Source: an uncultured Glaciecola sp. (GTDB lineage: Bacteria > Pseudomonadota > Gammaproteobacteria > Enterobacterales > Alteromonadaceae). From it: a DNA stretch of 64,000 bases. The stretch covers positions 1-64,000 of the forward strand of contig CAJQOP010000044.1 of the NCBI GenBank assembly GCA_905479945.1. The letters are read 5' to 3'. Below, piece after piece: positions 9,578-19,688 of this stretch. Position numbers and translations under genes: made by a program. The notes beneath the pieces are model-generated. The model was not told where the DNA came from, did no database searches, and saw nothing but the letters and a program-made list of their open reading frames with translations. Each line of letters begins with the position of its first letter. Within the stretch, counting starts at the first letter, position 1.

Positions 9578-9606
9578 ATTATCCAGTTTTTAAACCCCAC
9601 TGTCAA
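9578..9606 (-). promoter_or_regulatory. Strong sigma-70 promoter of rpsT
   Basis: On the minus strand a perfect -35 TTGACA (plus 9601-9606) is followed after exactly 17 bases by GATAAT (plus 9578-9583). Transcription would start about 35 bases before the TTG start of rpsT. This is the best sigma-70 promoter I found in the window. Confidence 0.82.
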
Positions 9607-9738
9607 TTAAATTGAGCGGTAAAACTAAAAATAAAGGAAAAAATTTTGTTGTTTCTTGCGACTCTCGTGAAATTATGTAGTTTTGAGTTAAAAACGCACA
9701 ATTTATTTGCCCTTCAGTAAACGCCTATTGCGGCTGCT

Positions 9739-9768
9739 GGTCAATTAGTGCCATTATGAAAGTATAAT
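9739..9768 (+). promoter_or_regulatory. Possible sigma-70 promoter of murJ
   Basis: A perfect TATAAT at 9763-9768 has a four-of-six -35 match, TGGTCA, at 9739-9744 with an 18-base spacer. It is 62 bases before the murJ ATG in the rpsT/murJ divergent region. The -35 is weak. Confidence 0.42.
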
Positions 9769-9830
9769 AGTATAAAACGCTAATGAGTGATGGGTGGATA
9801 ATCGCCGATGTTAAAATCAGGATCTAATCG

Positions 9831-11384
9831 ATGTTAAAGTCGGGGATTGTCGTCAGTACAATGACCTTAATATCCAGAGTGTTAGGATTGGTGCGCGATG
9901 TTGTTGTTGCTAACTTCCTTGGCGCCGGTGCTGCTGCAGATGTTTTTTTCTTTGCCAATAAAATTCCTAACTTCTTACGCCGCCTTTTCGCTGAAGGTGC
10001 TTTTGCGCAGGCTTTTGTTCCTGTCTTAACTGAAGTGAAAGCGCAAAACGATGAAGCAACAATGCAAGACTTCGTCGCAAAAGTTTCAGGTACACTTGGT
10101 GCTATCGTTTTTGTAACCGCCATTGTGGGCGTTATATTTTCACCTGTACTTGCTGCACTTTTTGGCGGAGGCTGGTTTGTCGATTATTTGAATGACGGTG
10201 AAAAAGCGGATAATTTCGTCCTAGCATCTTCAATGTTGAAAATTACTTTCCCTTACATATTCTTTATTTCTCTAGCGGGTTTGGCCGGCGCTGTCTTAAA
10301 CACCTTTAATAAATTTGCAGTCGCTGCTTTCACGCCCGTCTTGTTAAATATTAGTATTATCATATGCGCTTTATTCTTAGGACCCATGTTAGACGAACCT
10401 GCTTATGCATTAGCTTGGGGAGTTTTTTTTGGCGGTATAGTGCAACTGCTCTTTCAACTTCCTTTTTTATATCGTGCAGGTCTGCTGAAAAGGCCCAAGT
10501 GGGGATGGCGTGATCCTAATGTAACCAAAGTGCGAACATTGATGATCCCCGCATTATTTGGTGTGTCTGTCAGCCAAATTAATTTGTTGCTGGATACCTT
10601 AATAGCTACTTTCTTAGATTTAACGGGTTCGATTAGCTGGTTATATTACAGTGACCGTTTACTTGAGTTTCCGTTGGGGCTGTTTGGTATTGCTATTGCA
10701 ACCGTCATTTTGCCTGCACTTTCAAGGAACCATGTAAGTAAGGATCCGAGGGCTTTTAAAGCAAATATAGATTGGGCCTTTAAAATAATTTGTCTTCTGG
10801 GTATACCATCTGCGGCCGCTTTAGTGCTTATTGCAGAGCCACTTTTAATGGTTATTTTTCAGCGCGGCGAATTTAGTATAAATGACGCTCGCATGGCTTC
10901 ATATAGCCTGATGGCTTACGGCAGTGGGCTTTTAAGTTTTATGTTAATTAAAATTCTTGCTCCCGCTTTCTACGCTCGTCAGGACATAAAAACTCCGGTG
11001 AAGTATGGCATTATTACAATGGTATGTAATATGGTGTTTAATCTGATATTAGCCATCCCTTTTGGCTATGTTGGTTTAGCAATGGCAACCGCAATGTCAG
11101 GCACATTGAATGCGATCCTTTTGTATCAGCGTTTGCACAAGCAAGGCGTTTATAAAATGAGTAAAGAAACCATTTTGTTTAATGGCAAAGTGACAATAGC
11201 AGCCATTGTTATGGGAATTTCAATTTATTGGTTGAATACCTCGTTTATATGGGAGCCAGCTCCATTGTTAGAGCGCATCTACATGCTTACTTGTCTGGTT
11301 GCACTGGGCATTTTAGTGTATGCATCTACTTTATTATTGATTGGAATTAGGCCTGCACAAATGAAAATACAAAAATCCGTATAA
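9831..11384 (+). CDS. murJ: Lipid II flippase MurJ
   Basis: Moves the peptidoglycan precursor lipid II across the inner membrane (MOP exporter superfamily, about 14 membrane helices). The N-terminal signature RVLGLVRDVVVANFLGAGAA is present. Arginines 16, 22 and 50 match E. coli MurJ R18, R24 and R52, which line the cavity and are needed for function. The length is 517 residues (E. coli 511). AGGA lies 10 bases upstream of the ATG. It heads the murJ-ribF-ileS-lspA-fkpB-ispH set. Confidence 0.96.
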   Translation: MLKSGIVVSTMTLISRVLGLVRDVVVANFLGAGAAADVFFFANKIPNFLRRLFAEGAFAQAFVPVLTEVKAQNDEATMQDFVAKVSGTLGAIVFVTAIVGVIFSPVLAALFGGGWFVDYLNDGEKADNFVLASSMLKITFPYIFFISLAGLAGAVLNTFNKFAVAAFTPVLLNISIIICALFLGPMLDEPAYALAWGVFFGGIVQLLFQLPFLYRAGLLKRPKWGWRDPNVTKVRTLMIPALFGVSVSQINLLLDTLIATFLDLTGSISWLYYSDRLLEFPLGLFGIAIATVILPALSRNHVSKDPRAFKANIDWAFKIICLLGIPSAAALVLIAEPLLMVIFQRGEFSINDARMASYSLMAYGSGLLSFMLIKILAPAFYARQDIKTPVKYGIITMVCNMVFNLILAIPFGYVGLAMATAMSGTLNAILLYQRLHKQGVYKMSKETILFNGKVTIAAIVMGISIYWLNTSFIWEPAPLLERIYMLTCLVALGILVYASTLLLIGIRPAQMKIQKSV

Positions 11385-11547
11385 AAAAACGTACTGGACT
11401 CCTTATAATCATTGGTATTCACCGTGTGGTCGTTTATAATCTTTCGGTTTTAAAACTGATTGATTAATTTTAATATTATGCTGTGCTTAAGGTTGTTGCC
11501 AAAAGCCAAGTTCAAAGCATAATGAAGACTTCAAAAGGCAAGGTGTT

Positions 11548-12471
11548 TTGCAGTTAATAAGAGGCTTGCATAATTTACAGCAACAGCATCGTGGTTGTGT
11601 GTTAACTATCGGCAAATTCGATGGTATTCACCTCGGTCATCAGGCTGTGCTTATCAATCTTGTCGAAAAGGCAAAAGCACTTGGGCTAGCGTCGACAGTA
11701 ATGATTTTTGAACCCCAGCCGGAAGAGGTTTTTGCACCAGACGAAGCGCCAGCCAGACTATCTCGGTTCAGAGATAAATACGAGAAATTCAAAGCTCTCG
11801 GTATTGAGCGACTAATTTGTGTGCGTTTTAATCGAGCGTTTGCAAGTATGAGCCCAGAGAGTTTTATAAAGAATTTATTGGTGCGTCAGCTAGGTGTTAA
11901 ATTTTTGGTTGTAGGTGATGACTTTCGCTTTGGTCATCAACGCAAAGGTAACTTTGATTTACTGCTTGATGCTGCATCTCGCTCAGGTTTTGATGTTGTT
12001 AGCACGCAAAGCTTCAAGCTTGAATCGTTGCGCATAAGCTCAACACAAATTAGACAGGCATTAGCTGATAATGATTTTGCCTTGGCAAATGAAATGCTGG
12101 GACATGAATTCACTATCTCAGGCCGGGTAAACCATGGTGATAAAAAAGGTCGTACAATTGGTTTTCCGACTGCTAATGTATTGTTAAAACGCTGTAAGTC
12201 ACCTGTGAGCGGAGTATTTGCTGTCGAAGTTGATATAGCAGGAGAAAAAGTCAAAGGCGTTGCCAATATAGGTAATCGCCCTACCGTAAGTGGAACAAGG
12301 TCGCAATTGGAGGTGCACTTGTTTGATTTTGACCGAAATCTTTACGGTACATATATAGAAGTGGCTATTAAGCATAAATTACGTGATGAAAAGAAGTTTG
12401 AAAATTTTCAAGAACTACACAATCAAATAAAAGTAGATGCGCAAACAGCACAAGAGATATTCGCTATTTAA
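11548..12471 (+). CDS. ribF: Bifunctional riboflavin kinase / FAD synthetase RibF
   Basis: Converts riboflavin to FMN and then FAD. The N-terminal nucleotidyltransferase domain has GKFDGIHLGHQ at residues 22-32 (HxGH type) and RISSTQIR further on. The C-terminal kinase domain begins near GRVNHGDKKGRTIGFPTANV. The length is 307 residues. The start is TTG, preceded by AAGGCAAGG, and gives the family N-terminus M-x-L-I-R-G-x-H-N-L. It is linked to ileS as in E. coli. The riboflavin pathway genes are about 42 kb away in this window. Confidence 0.96.
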   Translation: MQLIRGLHNLQQQHRGCVLTIGKFDGIHLGHQAVLINLVEKAKALGLASTVMIFEPQPEEVFAPDEAPARLSRFRDKYEKFKALGIERLICVRFNRAFASMSPESFIKNLLVRQLGVKFLVVGDDFRFGHQRKGNFDLLLDAASRSGFDVVSTQSFKLESLRISSTQIRQALADNDFALANEMLGHEFTISGRVNHGDKKGRTIGFPTANVLLKRCKSPVSGVFAVEVDIAGEKVKGVANIGNRPTVSGTRSQLEVHLFDFDRNLYGTYIEVAIKHKLRDEKKFENFQELHNQIKVDAQTAQEIFAI

Positions 12472-12614
12472 TACCTTAGCGTGCGTAAAATTTAAGTGAA
12501 TTGATAGAGGTAGTTGGGATAGTTACCACCGCAACTCTGTTAATGCATTTAGAAAGCGTGCTAAGACTGATGATAAATTGATAGAAACACAATTATAGAA
12601 GTGGAAAACCAGAT

Positions 12615-15488
12615 ATGACTGATTATAAACCGACGCTAAATTTGCCTGAAACGGCGTTTCCAATGCGTGGTAATTTGGCGAATCGTGAGCCGCAAATGCT
12701 AAAACAGTGGACTGAAAAAAAGCTGTATGAGCAAATCAGAACCGCCAAAGCTGGCAAAAAACCGTTTATTTTGCACGATGGTCCTCCATATGCTAACGGC
12801 GATATTCATATTGGTCATGCTGTTAATAAAATTCTTAAAGACATCATTATTAAATCAAAAACGTTGTCTGATTTTGACTCTCCATATGTTCCCGGTTGGG
12901 ATTGCCATGGCTTGCCCATTGAGCTTATGGTCGAAAAGAAAGTTGGTAAGCCAGGTAAAAAAGTGACGGCTGCTGAATTTAGAGAGAAGTGTCGAGCATA
13001 TGCGGAGCGTCAAATTGACGGACAGCGCAAAGATTTTATTCGCTTAGGTGTTTTAGGTGATTGGCAAAATCCGTATAAAACTATGGATTTTCGTTCAGAA
13101 GCTAACATCATTCGCGCATTAGGTAAGATTGCAGAATCTGGGCACCTTGAGAAAGGCTTTAAACCCGTTCATTGGTGCACCGATTGTGGTTCAGCGTTAG
13201 CCGAGGCTGAGGTTGAGTACCAAGACAAAGTATCGCCAGCAATTGATGTCAAATTTAATATAAGCAATCATGATGCTTTTGCTGAAGCGTTTGGTGTTAC
13301 ATCAGCAAAATTGCAAGAAGCCAAGGCATCGGTAGTTATTTGGACGACAACACCATGGACTATACCTGCTAATAGAGCTATCAGCTTGCATCCTGAATTT
13401 ATCTACGAATTAGTTGAAGTGAACCTAGATGCAGATAAAGAATTTTATGTGCTGGCTGCTGATCTAGTCGAAAGTTGTATGCAACGCTATGGCATAACTG
13501 ACTTCAATATTATTGGTGCCTGCGCTGGTGCAAAGCTTGAAAACCTTAAGGTTAATCACCCATTGACTCCGGTTCAAGTTCCTCTGATTTTAGGTGATCA
13601 TGTGACGACTGAGTCAGGTACTGGTTGCGTTCATACCGCACCAGCTCACGGTGTGGACGATTTTAATGTGGGTAAACATTATGACCTTGAAGTGTATAAC
13701 CCCGTTGGTGGAAACGGCGTGTTTCTTGAAAATACACCCTTATTCGCTGGTATGCATGTTTTTAAAGCAAACCAAGCAATTATCGATGCTCTAGAAGAAA
13801 AAGGGGCATTGGCTTTACAAATTAAATATGAGCATAGTTACCCACATTGCTGGCGTCACAAGACTCCTATTATTTTTAGAGCGACACCGCAATGGTTTAT
13901 TAGTATGGATAAGAATGGTTTGCGCAAGCAGTCGCTAGAGCAAATCAGCAAGACTAAGTGGATCCCGGGATGGGGAGAAGAACGTATTAAAAGTATGGTT
14001 GAAGGGCGTCCAGATTGGTGTATTTCTCGTCAGCGTACTTGGGGCGTGCCTATCGCGTTGTTTATTCACGAAGAAACCGGTGAGTTACATCCACAAACCT
14101 CAGAAATTATAGAGAAAGTTGCTACTGCAGTGGAAAGCAAAGGTATTCAAGCTTGGTGGGACATGGACTCTGAAAGCCTTATTGGTGAAGACGTAGACAA
14201 ATATCAGAAAGTAACAGACACGCTGGATGTGTGGTTTGATTCTGGTGTTTCGCATTATTTTGTGGTTGATGAACGTGATGATATCCCAGCAGCTGCTGAT
14301 CTTTACCTGGAAGGTTCAGACCAACATCGTGGTTGGTTCATGTCGTCGCTTATGTCATCAACGGCAATGCGCGGTCATGCGCCTTACAAAGAAGTGTTAA
14401 CCCATGGCTTCACTGTAGATGCTCATGGCAAGAAAATGTCAAAATCATTAGGTAATGTTGTTTCGCCGCAAGAAGTGAATAACAAATTGGGTGCAGATAT
14501 TCTGCGTTTATGGGCGGGTTCAACCGACTACCGCGGTGAAATGACTGTATCCGATGAGATATTAAAACGGTCAGCAGATGCTTATCGTCGCATTCGCAAT
14601 ACTTGTCGTTTCTTGTTAGCTAATTTAAACGGTTTTGAACCACAACGCGATATGGTGCCTTTTGACGAAATGGTTGCCTTGGATAAGTGGGCAGTTTCAC
14701 ACGCTGCAGACGTTCAAAAGCAAATTTTAGAAAGTTACGAACAATATGACACCTTGGTTGTTTGTCAGACATTGACGCAGTTTTGCGCCATTGAAATGGG
14801 CAGTTTCTATCTTGATATTATTAAGGATAGGCAGTACACCGCAAAAACTGATGGTCTTGCAAGACGTTCTTGCCAAACAGCGCTATATCATATTGCGCAA
14901 GCACTTGTGCGATGGATGGCGCCAGTTATGAGCTTTACGGCTCAAGAAGTGTGGGAAGCCATGCCCGGCGAACGAGACGAGTTTGTGTTTACAGGAACTT
15001 GGTACGAAGGACTAGCTTCAGTTACAGCTAATTTATCTGACGGTTCTCTTAATAGCTCTCTCAATAGCTCTCTCAATAGCTCTCTTGATAGTGAATTTTG
15101 GCATATGCTGATGAAAGTCAAAACGGAAGTGAATAGCGCACTAGAGAAAGCGCGTAACGAGAAAGTTATTGGAGGTTCACTAGAAGCAAAGGTGACTCTA
15201 TATGTTACTGATGAAAAAGCAGCACTCCTTGCGAAGCTCCAAGATGAACTGCGTTTCGTATTAATTACATCAGAAGCGAGTGTTAAACCTTTATCAGAGA
15301 AAACGCCTACTGCTATTTCGCTTAATGAATCAGACATTTTTGTTGATGTGTTAATCGCTGATGGTGAAAAATGTGTCCGCTGCTGGCATCACAAGGTTGA
15401 GGTAGGCAGCGATCCTAAACATGCTGAGCTCTGTAATAGATGTATAGATAACATCGAGGGTAATGGAGAAGTGCGTCAATATGCTTAA
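12615..15488 (+). CDS. ileS: Isoleucyl-tRNA synthetase
   Basis: Charges tRNA-Ile; class I synthetase with editing domain. HIGH is at 65-68 (in [11 protein letters not shown]), KMSKS at 607-611, and the C-terminal zinc site is C920, C923, C940, C943. Relative to E. coli the KMSKS motif is shifted by 5 residues and the zinc site by 19. The extra residues coincide with an in-frame repeat encoding four SLNS-like units at about residues 811-826, so that linker looks recently expanded. The total is 957 residues (E. coli 938). The 3' end overlaps lspA. Confidence 0.98.
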   Translation: MTDYKPTLNLPETAFPMRGNLANREPQMLKQWTEKKLYEQIRTAKAGKKPFILHDGPPYANGDIHIGHAVNKILKDIIIKSKTLSDFDSPYVPGWDCHGLPIELMVEKKVGKPGKKVTAAEFREKCRAYAERQIDGQRKDFIRLGVLGDWQNPYKTMDFRSEANIIRALGKIAESGHLEKGFKPVHWCTDCGSALAEAEVEYQDKVSPAIDVKFNISNHDAFAEAFGVTSAKLQEAKASVVIWTTTPWTIPANRAISLHPEFIYELVEVNLDADKEFYVLAADLVESCMQRYGITDFNIIGACAGAKLENLKVNHPLTPVQVPLILGDHVTTESGTGCVHTAPAHGVDDFNVGKHYDLEVYNPVGGNGVFLENTPLFAGMHVFKANQAIIDALEEKGALALQIKYEHSYPHCWRHKTPIIFRATPQWFISMDKNGLRKQSLEQISKTKWIPGWGEERIKSMVEGRPDWCISRQRTWGVPIALFIHEETGELHPQTSEIIEKVATAVESKGIQAWWDMDSESLIGEDVDKYQKVTDTLDVWFDSGVSHYFVVDERDDIPAAADLYLEGSDQHRGWFMSSLMSSTAMRGHAPYKEVLTHGFTVDAHGKKMSKSLGNVVSPQEVNNKLGADILRLWAGSTDYRGEMTVSDEILKRSADAYRRIRNTCRFLLANLNGFEPQRDMVPFDEMVALDKWAVSHAADVQKQILESYEQYDTLVVCQTLTQFCAIEMGSFYLDIIKDRQYTAKTDGLARRSCQTALYHIAQALVRWMAPVMSFTAQEVWEAMPGERDEFVFTGTWYEGLASVTANLSDGSLNSSLNSSLNSSLDSEFWHMLMKVKTEVNSALEKARNEKVIGGSLEAKVTLYVTDEKAALLAKLQDELRFVLITSEASVKPLSEKTPTAISLNESDIFVDVLIADGEKCVRCWHHKVEVGSDPKHAELCNRCIDNIEGNGEVRQYA
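15045..15092. repeat. In-frame 4 x 12-bp tandem repeat inside ileS
   Basis: Units TCTCTTAATAGC, TCTCTCAATAGC (twice) and TCTCTTGATAGT encode S-L-N-S, three times, then S-L-D-S. The two inner copies are identical. The segment lies in the linker before the C-terminal zinc domain and accounts for most of the extra length of this IleS. Confidence 0.92.
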
Positions 15489-15981
15489 CCTTTTCAAAAG
15501 TACCGGCTTGCGATTTACATGGATATCAATCATTGCGGTAATACTGGATCAATGGACTAAGCAGGCCGTTGTTGACTCAATGCAATTGTATCAATCAATC
15601 GAAATAATGCCTTTTTTTAATTTCACATATGTGCACAACTATGGCGCAGCATTTAGTTTTCTATATGACGCTGGTGGCTGGCAAGTGTATTTTCTAAGTG
15701 CTATCGCCTTGGGCGTTAGTGGCTTGATTATTTGGTGGTTAAAAAGTACCACTCGTCAACAAGTACTATTACCTGTCGCGTTTTCTTTTATTTTAGGCGG
15801 AGCAATAGGTAACGTATATGACCGGATTGTGCATGGCTATGTAATCGATTTTATCGATTTCTATTATGGAACATTTCATTGGCCCGCATTTAATATTGCA
15901 GATTCTGCTATATTCATTGGAGCGGCTTTACTCATTATAGACATGTTTGTTAACAAAGAGGCAAATGACATTGAGCAATAA
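15481..15981 (+). CDS. lspA: Lipoprotein signal peptidase (signal peptidase II)
   Basis: Inner-membrane aspartyl protease that removes signal peptides from diacylated prolipoproteins. With the ATG at 15481, which overlaps the ileS stop, the product has 166 residues. The catalytic aspartates are D114 (NVYDRI) and D141 (NIADSAIF), identical to E. coli numbering. GGAG lies about 12 bases upstream. An in-frame ATG at 15463 would add six residues but has no better ribosome binding site. Four membrane segments are visible. Confidence 0.96.
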   Translation: MLNLFKSTGLRFTWISIIAVILDQWTKQAVVDSMQLYQSIEIMPFFNFTYVHNYGAAFSFLYDAGGWQVYFLSAIALGVSGLIIWWLKSTTRQQVLLPVAFSFILGGAIGNVYDRIVHGYVIDFIDFYYGTFHWPAFNIADSAIFIGAALLIIDMFVNKEANDIEQ

Positions 15982-16444
15982 TGCATTAGTTATTAATGAT
16001 AGCTGTGAAGTGATACTGCACTTTGACTTAAAACTTGAAGATGGCTCAGCTGCTGATAGCACAAGAGTTAATAACAAACCTGCCAAAATGGTCATGGGCG
16101 ATGGCAGTTTAACTAAGAACTTTGAAGACTGTTTACTAGGTCTTTCAACGGGTGATAAAAAATCGTTTTTGTTGAATGCTGACGACGCCTTCGGCATGCC
16201 TAATCCAGACAATATATATCACGTTGATCGTACAAAGTTTAATGCGGATACGCCTGTTGAAGTGGGTATGATTATCGCCTTTGCTCAGCCAGACGGTTCA
16301 GAGTTACCAGGCGTGATACGAAGCGCTGAAGGGCATTCCGTGACGGTTGATTTTAACCATCCATTAGCAGGACAAAATGTCACCTTTGATGTTGAAATAT
16401 TGGATGTTAAGAAAGTTGATGTAAAAAATTCAGGAGTAAACTAA
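15965..16444 (+). CDS. fkpB: FKBP-type peptidyl-prolyl isomerase FkpB (SlpA)
   Basis: SlyD/FKBP-family isomerase that usually sits between lspA and ispH. It has the two-part FKBP fold with an inserted-flap region, and near the C-terminus the conserved [12 protein letters not shown] segment. I chose the ATG at 15965 (159 residues; E. coli 149), which overlaps the end of lspA by 17 bases. AGAGG is only a few bases upstream, so the TTG at 15971 is an alternative start. It ends one base before the GTG of ispH. Confidence 0.93.
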   Translation: MTLSNNALVINDSCEVILHFDLKLEDGSAADSTRVNNKPAKMVMGDGSLTKNFEDCLLGLSTGDKKSFLLNADDAFGMPNPDNIYHVDRTKFNADTPVEVGMIIAFAQPDGSELPGVIRSAEGHSVTVDFNHPLAGQNVTFDVEILDVKKVDVKNSGVN

Positions 16445-16445
16445 G

Positions 16446-17387
16446 GTGCAAATTCATTTAGCTAACCCTCGCGGATTCTGTGCTGGTGTAGATCGTGCTA
16501 TTACAATTGTAGAAAGAGCATTAGAAATGTTCGGCCCACCTATTTATGTGCGTCATGAAGTTGTACATAATAAATTCGTAGTTGACGGCTTAAAAAAACG
16601 CGGCGCAGTGTTTGTTGATGAATTACGTGAAGTACCAGACGATACCATCGTGATTTTTTCTGCACACGGCGTATCACAAGCGGTTAGAGCTGAGGCTGAT
16701 GACCGTGGTTTAAAAGTATTTGATGCAACCTGCCCGCTAGTAACCAAAGTGCACATGGAAGTTATGCGCGCTAGCAAAAAAGGCACTGAATGTGTATTGA
16801 TTGGTCACCAAGGACATCCTGAAGTTGAGGGAACTATGGGCCAATATGATAACCCGAATGGTGGTATCTACCTGGTTGAATCAATACAAGACGTACAAGA
16901 GCTTGTTGTTAACAATTCAGACAAACTTTATTACTGCAGTCAAACTACTCTGTCTGTTGACGACACAGCTGACGTTATTGATGCCTTGCGTAAAAAGTTT
17001 CCAAAAATAGATGGTCCTCGCAAAGATGATATTTGTTATGCAACGCAAAACAGACAAGATGCTGTCAGGGAACTAGCCACTGATTGTGACGTCCTATTTG
17101 TCGTAGGAGCACAAAACAGTTCTAATTCGAATCGTCTGCGGGAGCTTGCAGAAAAGATAGGCGCTAAGGCTTATTTAATTGCGGATGCCGAGTGTATTCA
17201 AAAAGAATGGCTGAATGATGCCAAGGCTATTGGTGTCACTGCTGGCGCATCAGCCCCTGAGATTTTAGTTAAAGGAGTGGTTGATAAATTGCTAGGGTGG
17301 GGCGCATTAGCCTCTTCAGAGCGTCCCGGTCGTGAGGAAACTATTGAATTCGCCGTACCAAAAGAACTAAGGATAAAGCAGCTTTAG
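16446..17387 (+). CDS. ispH: 4-hydroxy-3-methylbut-2-enyl diphosphate reductase IspH
   Basis: Last enzyme of the MEP isoprenoid pathway, making IPP and DMAPP from HMBPP with a [4Fe-4S] cluster. The three cluster cysteines C12, C96 and C197 and the active-site residues H41, H124, E126 and T167 sit at the same positions as in E. coli. The length is 313 residues. The start is GTG, one base after the fkpB stop, with AGGAGT upstream. Dxs and IspA of the same pathway are also in this window. Confidence 0.98.
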   Translation: MQIHLANPRGFCAGVDRAITIVERALEMFGPPIYVRHEVVHNKFVVDGLKKRGAVFVDELREVPDDTIVIFSAHGVSQAVRAEADDRGLKVFDATCPLVTKVHMEVMRASKKGTECVLIGHQGHPEVEGTMGQYDNPNGGIYLVESIQDVQELVVNNSDKLYYCSQTTLSVDDTADVIDALRKKFPKIDGPRKDDICYATQNRQDAVRELATDCDVLFVVGAQNSSNSNRLRELAEKIGAKAYLIADAECIQKEWLNDAKAIGVTAGASAPEILVKGVVDKLLGWGALASSERPGREETIEFAVPKELRIKQL

Positions 17388-17410
17388 TATCTAGGTAGAT
17401 AAATGCAAAA

Positions 17411-17438
17411 GCTGAGTCGATGCAATTTTTGACTCAGC
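17411..17438 (+). terminator. Hairpin after ispH, possible terminator
   Basis: GCTGAGTC and GACTCAGC form a perfect 8-bp stem around a 12-base loop 24 bases past the ispH stop. No T-run follows (CTCCCTCGC), so termination is uncertain. It separates the ispH operon from the pilus genes. Confidence 0.5.
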
Positions 17439-17589
17439 CTCCCTCGCTTTAATGTTTGCTGCTTTGGCCAATTCCCACCCTTTGTTCAGTTTCAATATGT
17501 TTTTAATACCTTAGACTTATTCAGGATAACCAAGCCCACTAGCATCTGCTGTAAAATGATGTCATGGAAAAGCTTTTTTTTGAATAACT

Positions 17590-18240
17590 ATGAAGCCACA
17601 CAAATTGACTAAACAGGTACCAAAAAAATCGACCTTCTCGCAAAGCGGGCTTGGGATGGTTGAAGTATTGGTCACCCTTTTTATCCTATCTATCGGGTTG
17701 TTAGGCGTTGCCTCGTTGCAGTTTGTTGGATCATTCTCCAATGCTGATGCACTCAATCGCACTCAAGCGGTGTTTATTGCACAGCAGTTCAGCGAGCGAT
17801 TAAATGCTAACGCAATCCCCTCAAACGTGACCGACGGCTTTGTGGTAGATAATGCTTACTTTGATGATGACCTTTACAACTTTGGAAATTTGACTTGTTT
17901 AACTGCAGGCGCAAGTCCTTACGATTGTCATTGCAAGGCACATCCAGCAGCAGTCGCGAATTGTCAAACTGGCGACTGTGATGCAGGAGAATTGGCTGAG
18001 TTCGATGCTTATCAAATGTCATGTGCCGCAGTTCGAAGCAACCCAAATGCCTTATTGAGTTTATCATGTGCTGATAAAGATCTGGGCGATACTGATTTGT
18101 GTACAGCAGGGTCCATTCATGAAGTTATTGTTAGTTGGCCTGTGCGGAACTGGCAGAATAACGAGCGAGTCTTGAACTCAAAATGCAATACAGTCGCCGG
18201 CGATTCAAATGATTGCGTTGTTATCGAGGTTGCTTTATGA
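17590..18240 (+). CDS. pilV: Type IV pilus minor pilin PilV
   Basis: Minor pilin of the priming complex that starts type IV pilus assembly. A 20-residue basic leader ends SQSG and is followed by LGMVEVLVTLF, which puts Glu at +5 after the prepilin peptidase site, with a single hydrophobic helix. The body is cysteine-rich (for example CHCKAHPAAVANC), suggesting disulfides. The length is 216 residues. It is the first gene of a tightly overlapping pilVWX-pilY1-pilE set, placed after ispH as in Pseudomonas aeruginosa. Confidence 0.9.
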   Translation: MKPHKLTKQVPKKSTFSQSGLGMVEVLVTLFILSIGLLGVASLQFVGSFSNADALNRTQAVFIAQQFSERLNANAIPSNVTDGFVVDNAYFDDDLYNFGNLTCLTAGASPYDCHCKAHPAAVANCQTGDCDAGELAEFDAYQMSCAAVRSNPNALLSLSCADKDLGDTDLCTAGSIHEVIVSWPVRNWQNNERVLNSKCNTVAGDSNDCVVIEVAL

Positions 18241-19118
18241 GTTTACGCAGCCAACAAAACCAGATTAAAAAAAGAGAAAGCGGTTTTACACTAGTTGAGA
18301 TAATGATTTCGATGGCTATGGGCTTGGTTATTGCCGGGGCCGTCATCCAAATAATGGTCAGTAACACGGTGACTGAAAAGCTCAATCGCGCGATGTCTTC
18401 AACTCAGGAAAGCGGGCGATTCATTATCAATCGTCTTCGCAGCGAAATGCTAATGGTTGGTTTATACGACCAAATGAACCCAAACTTAAACTTAGATGTC
18501 GACGTTGTTAATGAAAACAATTTTGTTCGTAATAACCCTGTCGTTTTACCAAATGAATTTGCCGTAAGAACAACTTTGGGTTCATTACAGGGCGCGGCTG
18601 GCAGTCCCGATACATTGGTTGTAAGCATGCAAGGCAATATGGACTGCAGAGGCTATGTATTAGGCTACGAAAATGACGAAGAATTCTATCTCGTGAATGA
18701 ATACTTTGTGAATGACAATAAATTAAAATGCAGAGGCTTTGATGGACGCTACCTTCGCGGTCAAAAAGCAGCTGAAGGACACAATAGCCATAACTCTATT
18801 ACAATTTTAGATGACGTAGTAAATTTCCAAGTAACATATGGTGTTACCGACATGGCATCAACCTTTGGTTCAGCAATTCCTACTCGTTTTATAACCGCAG
18901 ATAACATACAAGCAGCGATGGATAATGGAAAGACAGTTATTGCTTTGCGCATTGCCTTAGTTGTAAAAGCTGACAGCGATATTACCGTAGAAACAAAACC
19001 CTCTTTCAAGTTGTTAAATGAAGCGAATTATTCACCCAATGACAACGGTGTGTATAAATCGTTCGAAACCACAATAACACTAAGAAATATGAAAAATTTC
19101 GTAAGGAGTAACACATGA
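18237..19118 (+). CDS. pilW: Type IV pilus minor pilin PilW
   Basis: Minor pilin with prepilin leader MSLRSQQNQIKKRESG cleaved before FTLVEIMISM, with Glu at +5. The globular C-terminal region fits PilW in length (293 residues in total) and position. I chose the ATG at 18237 because it overlaps the pilV stop as ATGA, the usual sign of translational coupling. An earlier in-frame ATG at 18213 would give an over-long leader. It is followed by pilX with another ATGA overlap. Confidence 0.9.
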   Translation: MSLRSQQNQIKKRESGFTLVEIMISMAMGLVIAGAVIQIMVSNTVTEKLNRAMSSTQESGRFIINRLRSEMLMVGLYDQMNPNLNLDVDVVNENNFVRNNPVVLPNEFAVRTTLGSLQGAAGSPDTLVVSMQGNMDCRGYVLGYENDEEFYLVNEYFVNDNKLKCRGFDGRYLRGQKAAEGHNSHNSITILDDVVNFQVTYGVTDMASTFGSAIPTRFITADNIQAAMDNGKTVIALRIALVVKADSDITVETKPSFKLLNEANYSPNDNGVYKSFETTITLRNMKNFVRSNT

Positions 19119-19678
19119 ATAATCAGCGAGGTCTCGTAATGGTATTTGCATTATTAGTGCTGATGTCACTCACTATTTTAGGTGTTGCCTCTGTATCTAG
19201 CGGTATATTACAAACTAAAATGGCAGGTTCACTCGAACGCAAATCATCTGCATTCGATGCCGCAGAAGCTGCTTTGGCAGGCGTAGTTTATGAATCTGAA
19301 GATGAAGTACTGTTAGCCGATCCATTAAAGTCCGACCCCCTTTCTGAAGCAAGGCAATTAAACGCTTTAGATTTGGCTAATGAAGAACTCAGTTGTTTTG
19401 ACAATAATCGCACCGATCGCTTTGTTACTAATGATGGTATGACCCGCAATAAAATGCATACAACGGCCGGTAATTTTAGAACTTATCCAGTGACTACTAG
19501 TTGGTCAAAAAGTGCCTTTGTTCGCGAGGAATCATGCAGGGGTTCAAGTAATGTGATTGGCGGAAGTAATATTAGTTGTCACGTTTTCATGATTAGAGGC
19601 TGTGGTAAGACAGCAGGGAGCAACTACGCTGTTGCAAATACAATGAGTGCAGCCGTTTTTGCACCAGCATCGAATTGA
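19115..19678 (+). CDS. pilX: Type IV pilus minor pilin PilX
   Basis: Short leader MNNQRG followed by a hydrophobic helix (LVMVFALLVLMSLTILGVAS) without the +5 glutamate, which is normal for PilX-type proteins. The rest is a 150-residue soluble domain with several cysteines. The length is 187 residues. It overlaps the pilW stop by ATGA and ends 10 bases before pilY1. Predicted role: minor pilin in the PilVWX-PilY1 tip complex. Confidence 0.85.
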   Translation: MNNQRGLVMVFALLVLMSLTILGVASVSSGILQTKMAGSLERKSSAFDAAEAALAGVVYESEDEVLLADPLKSDPLSEARQLNALDLANEELSCFDNNRTDRFVTNDGMTRNKMHTTAGNFRTYPVTTSWSKSAFVREESCRGSSNVIGGSNISCHVFMIRGCGKTAGSNYAVANTMSAAVFAPASN

Positions 19679-19688
19679 GGAATTGAAC

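Noticed and set aside
9824-10123. Minus-strand frame opposite murJ
   Set aside because: Lies entirely opposite a clear MurJ coding region; shadow frame.
12472-12614. T-box or other tRNA-sensing leader before ileS
   Set aside because: No specifier loop or T-box sequence seen, and T-boxes are not expected for ileS in gammaproteobacteria.
14942-15337. 131-codon minus-strand frame opposite ileS with SREL-like repeats
   Set aside because: Shadow of the IleS C-terminus; the apparent LLRE repeats are the reverse of the ileS 12-bp repeat.
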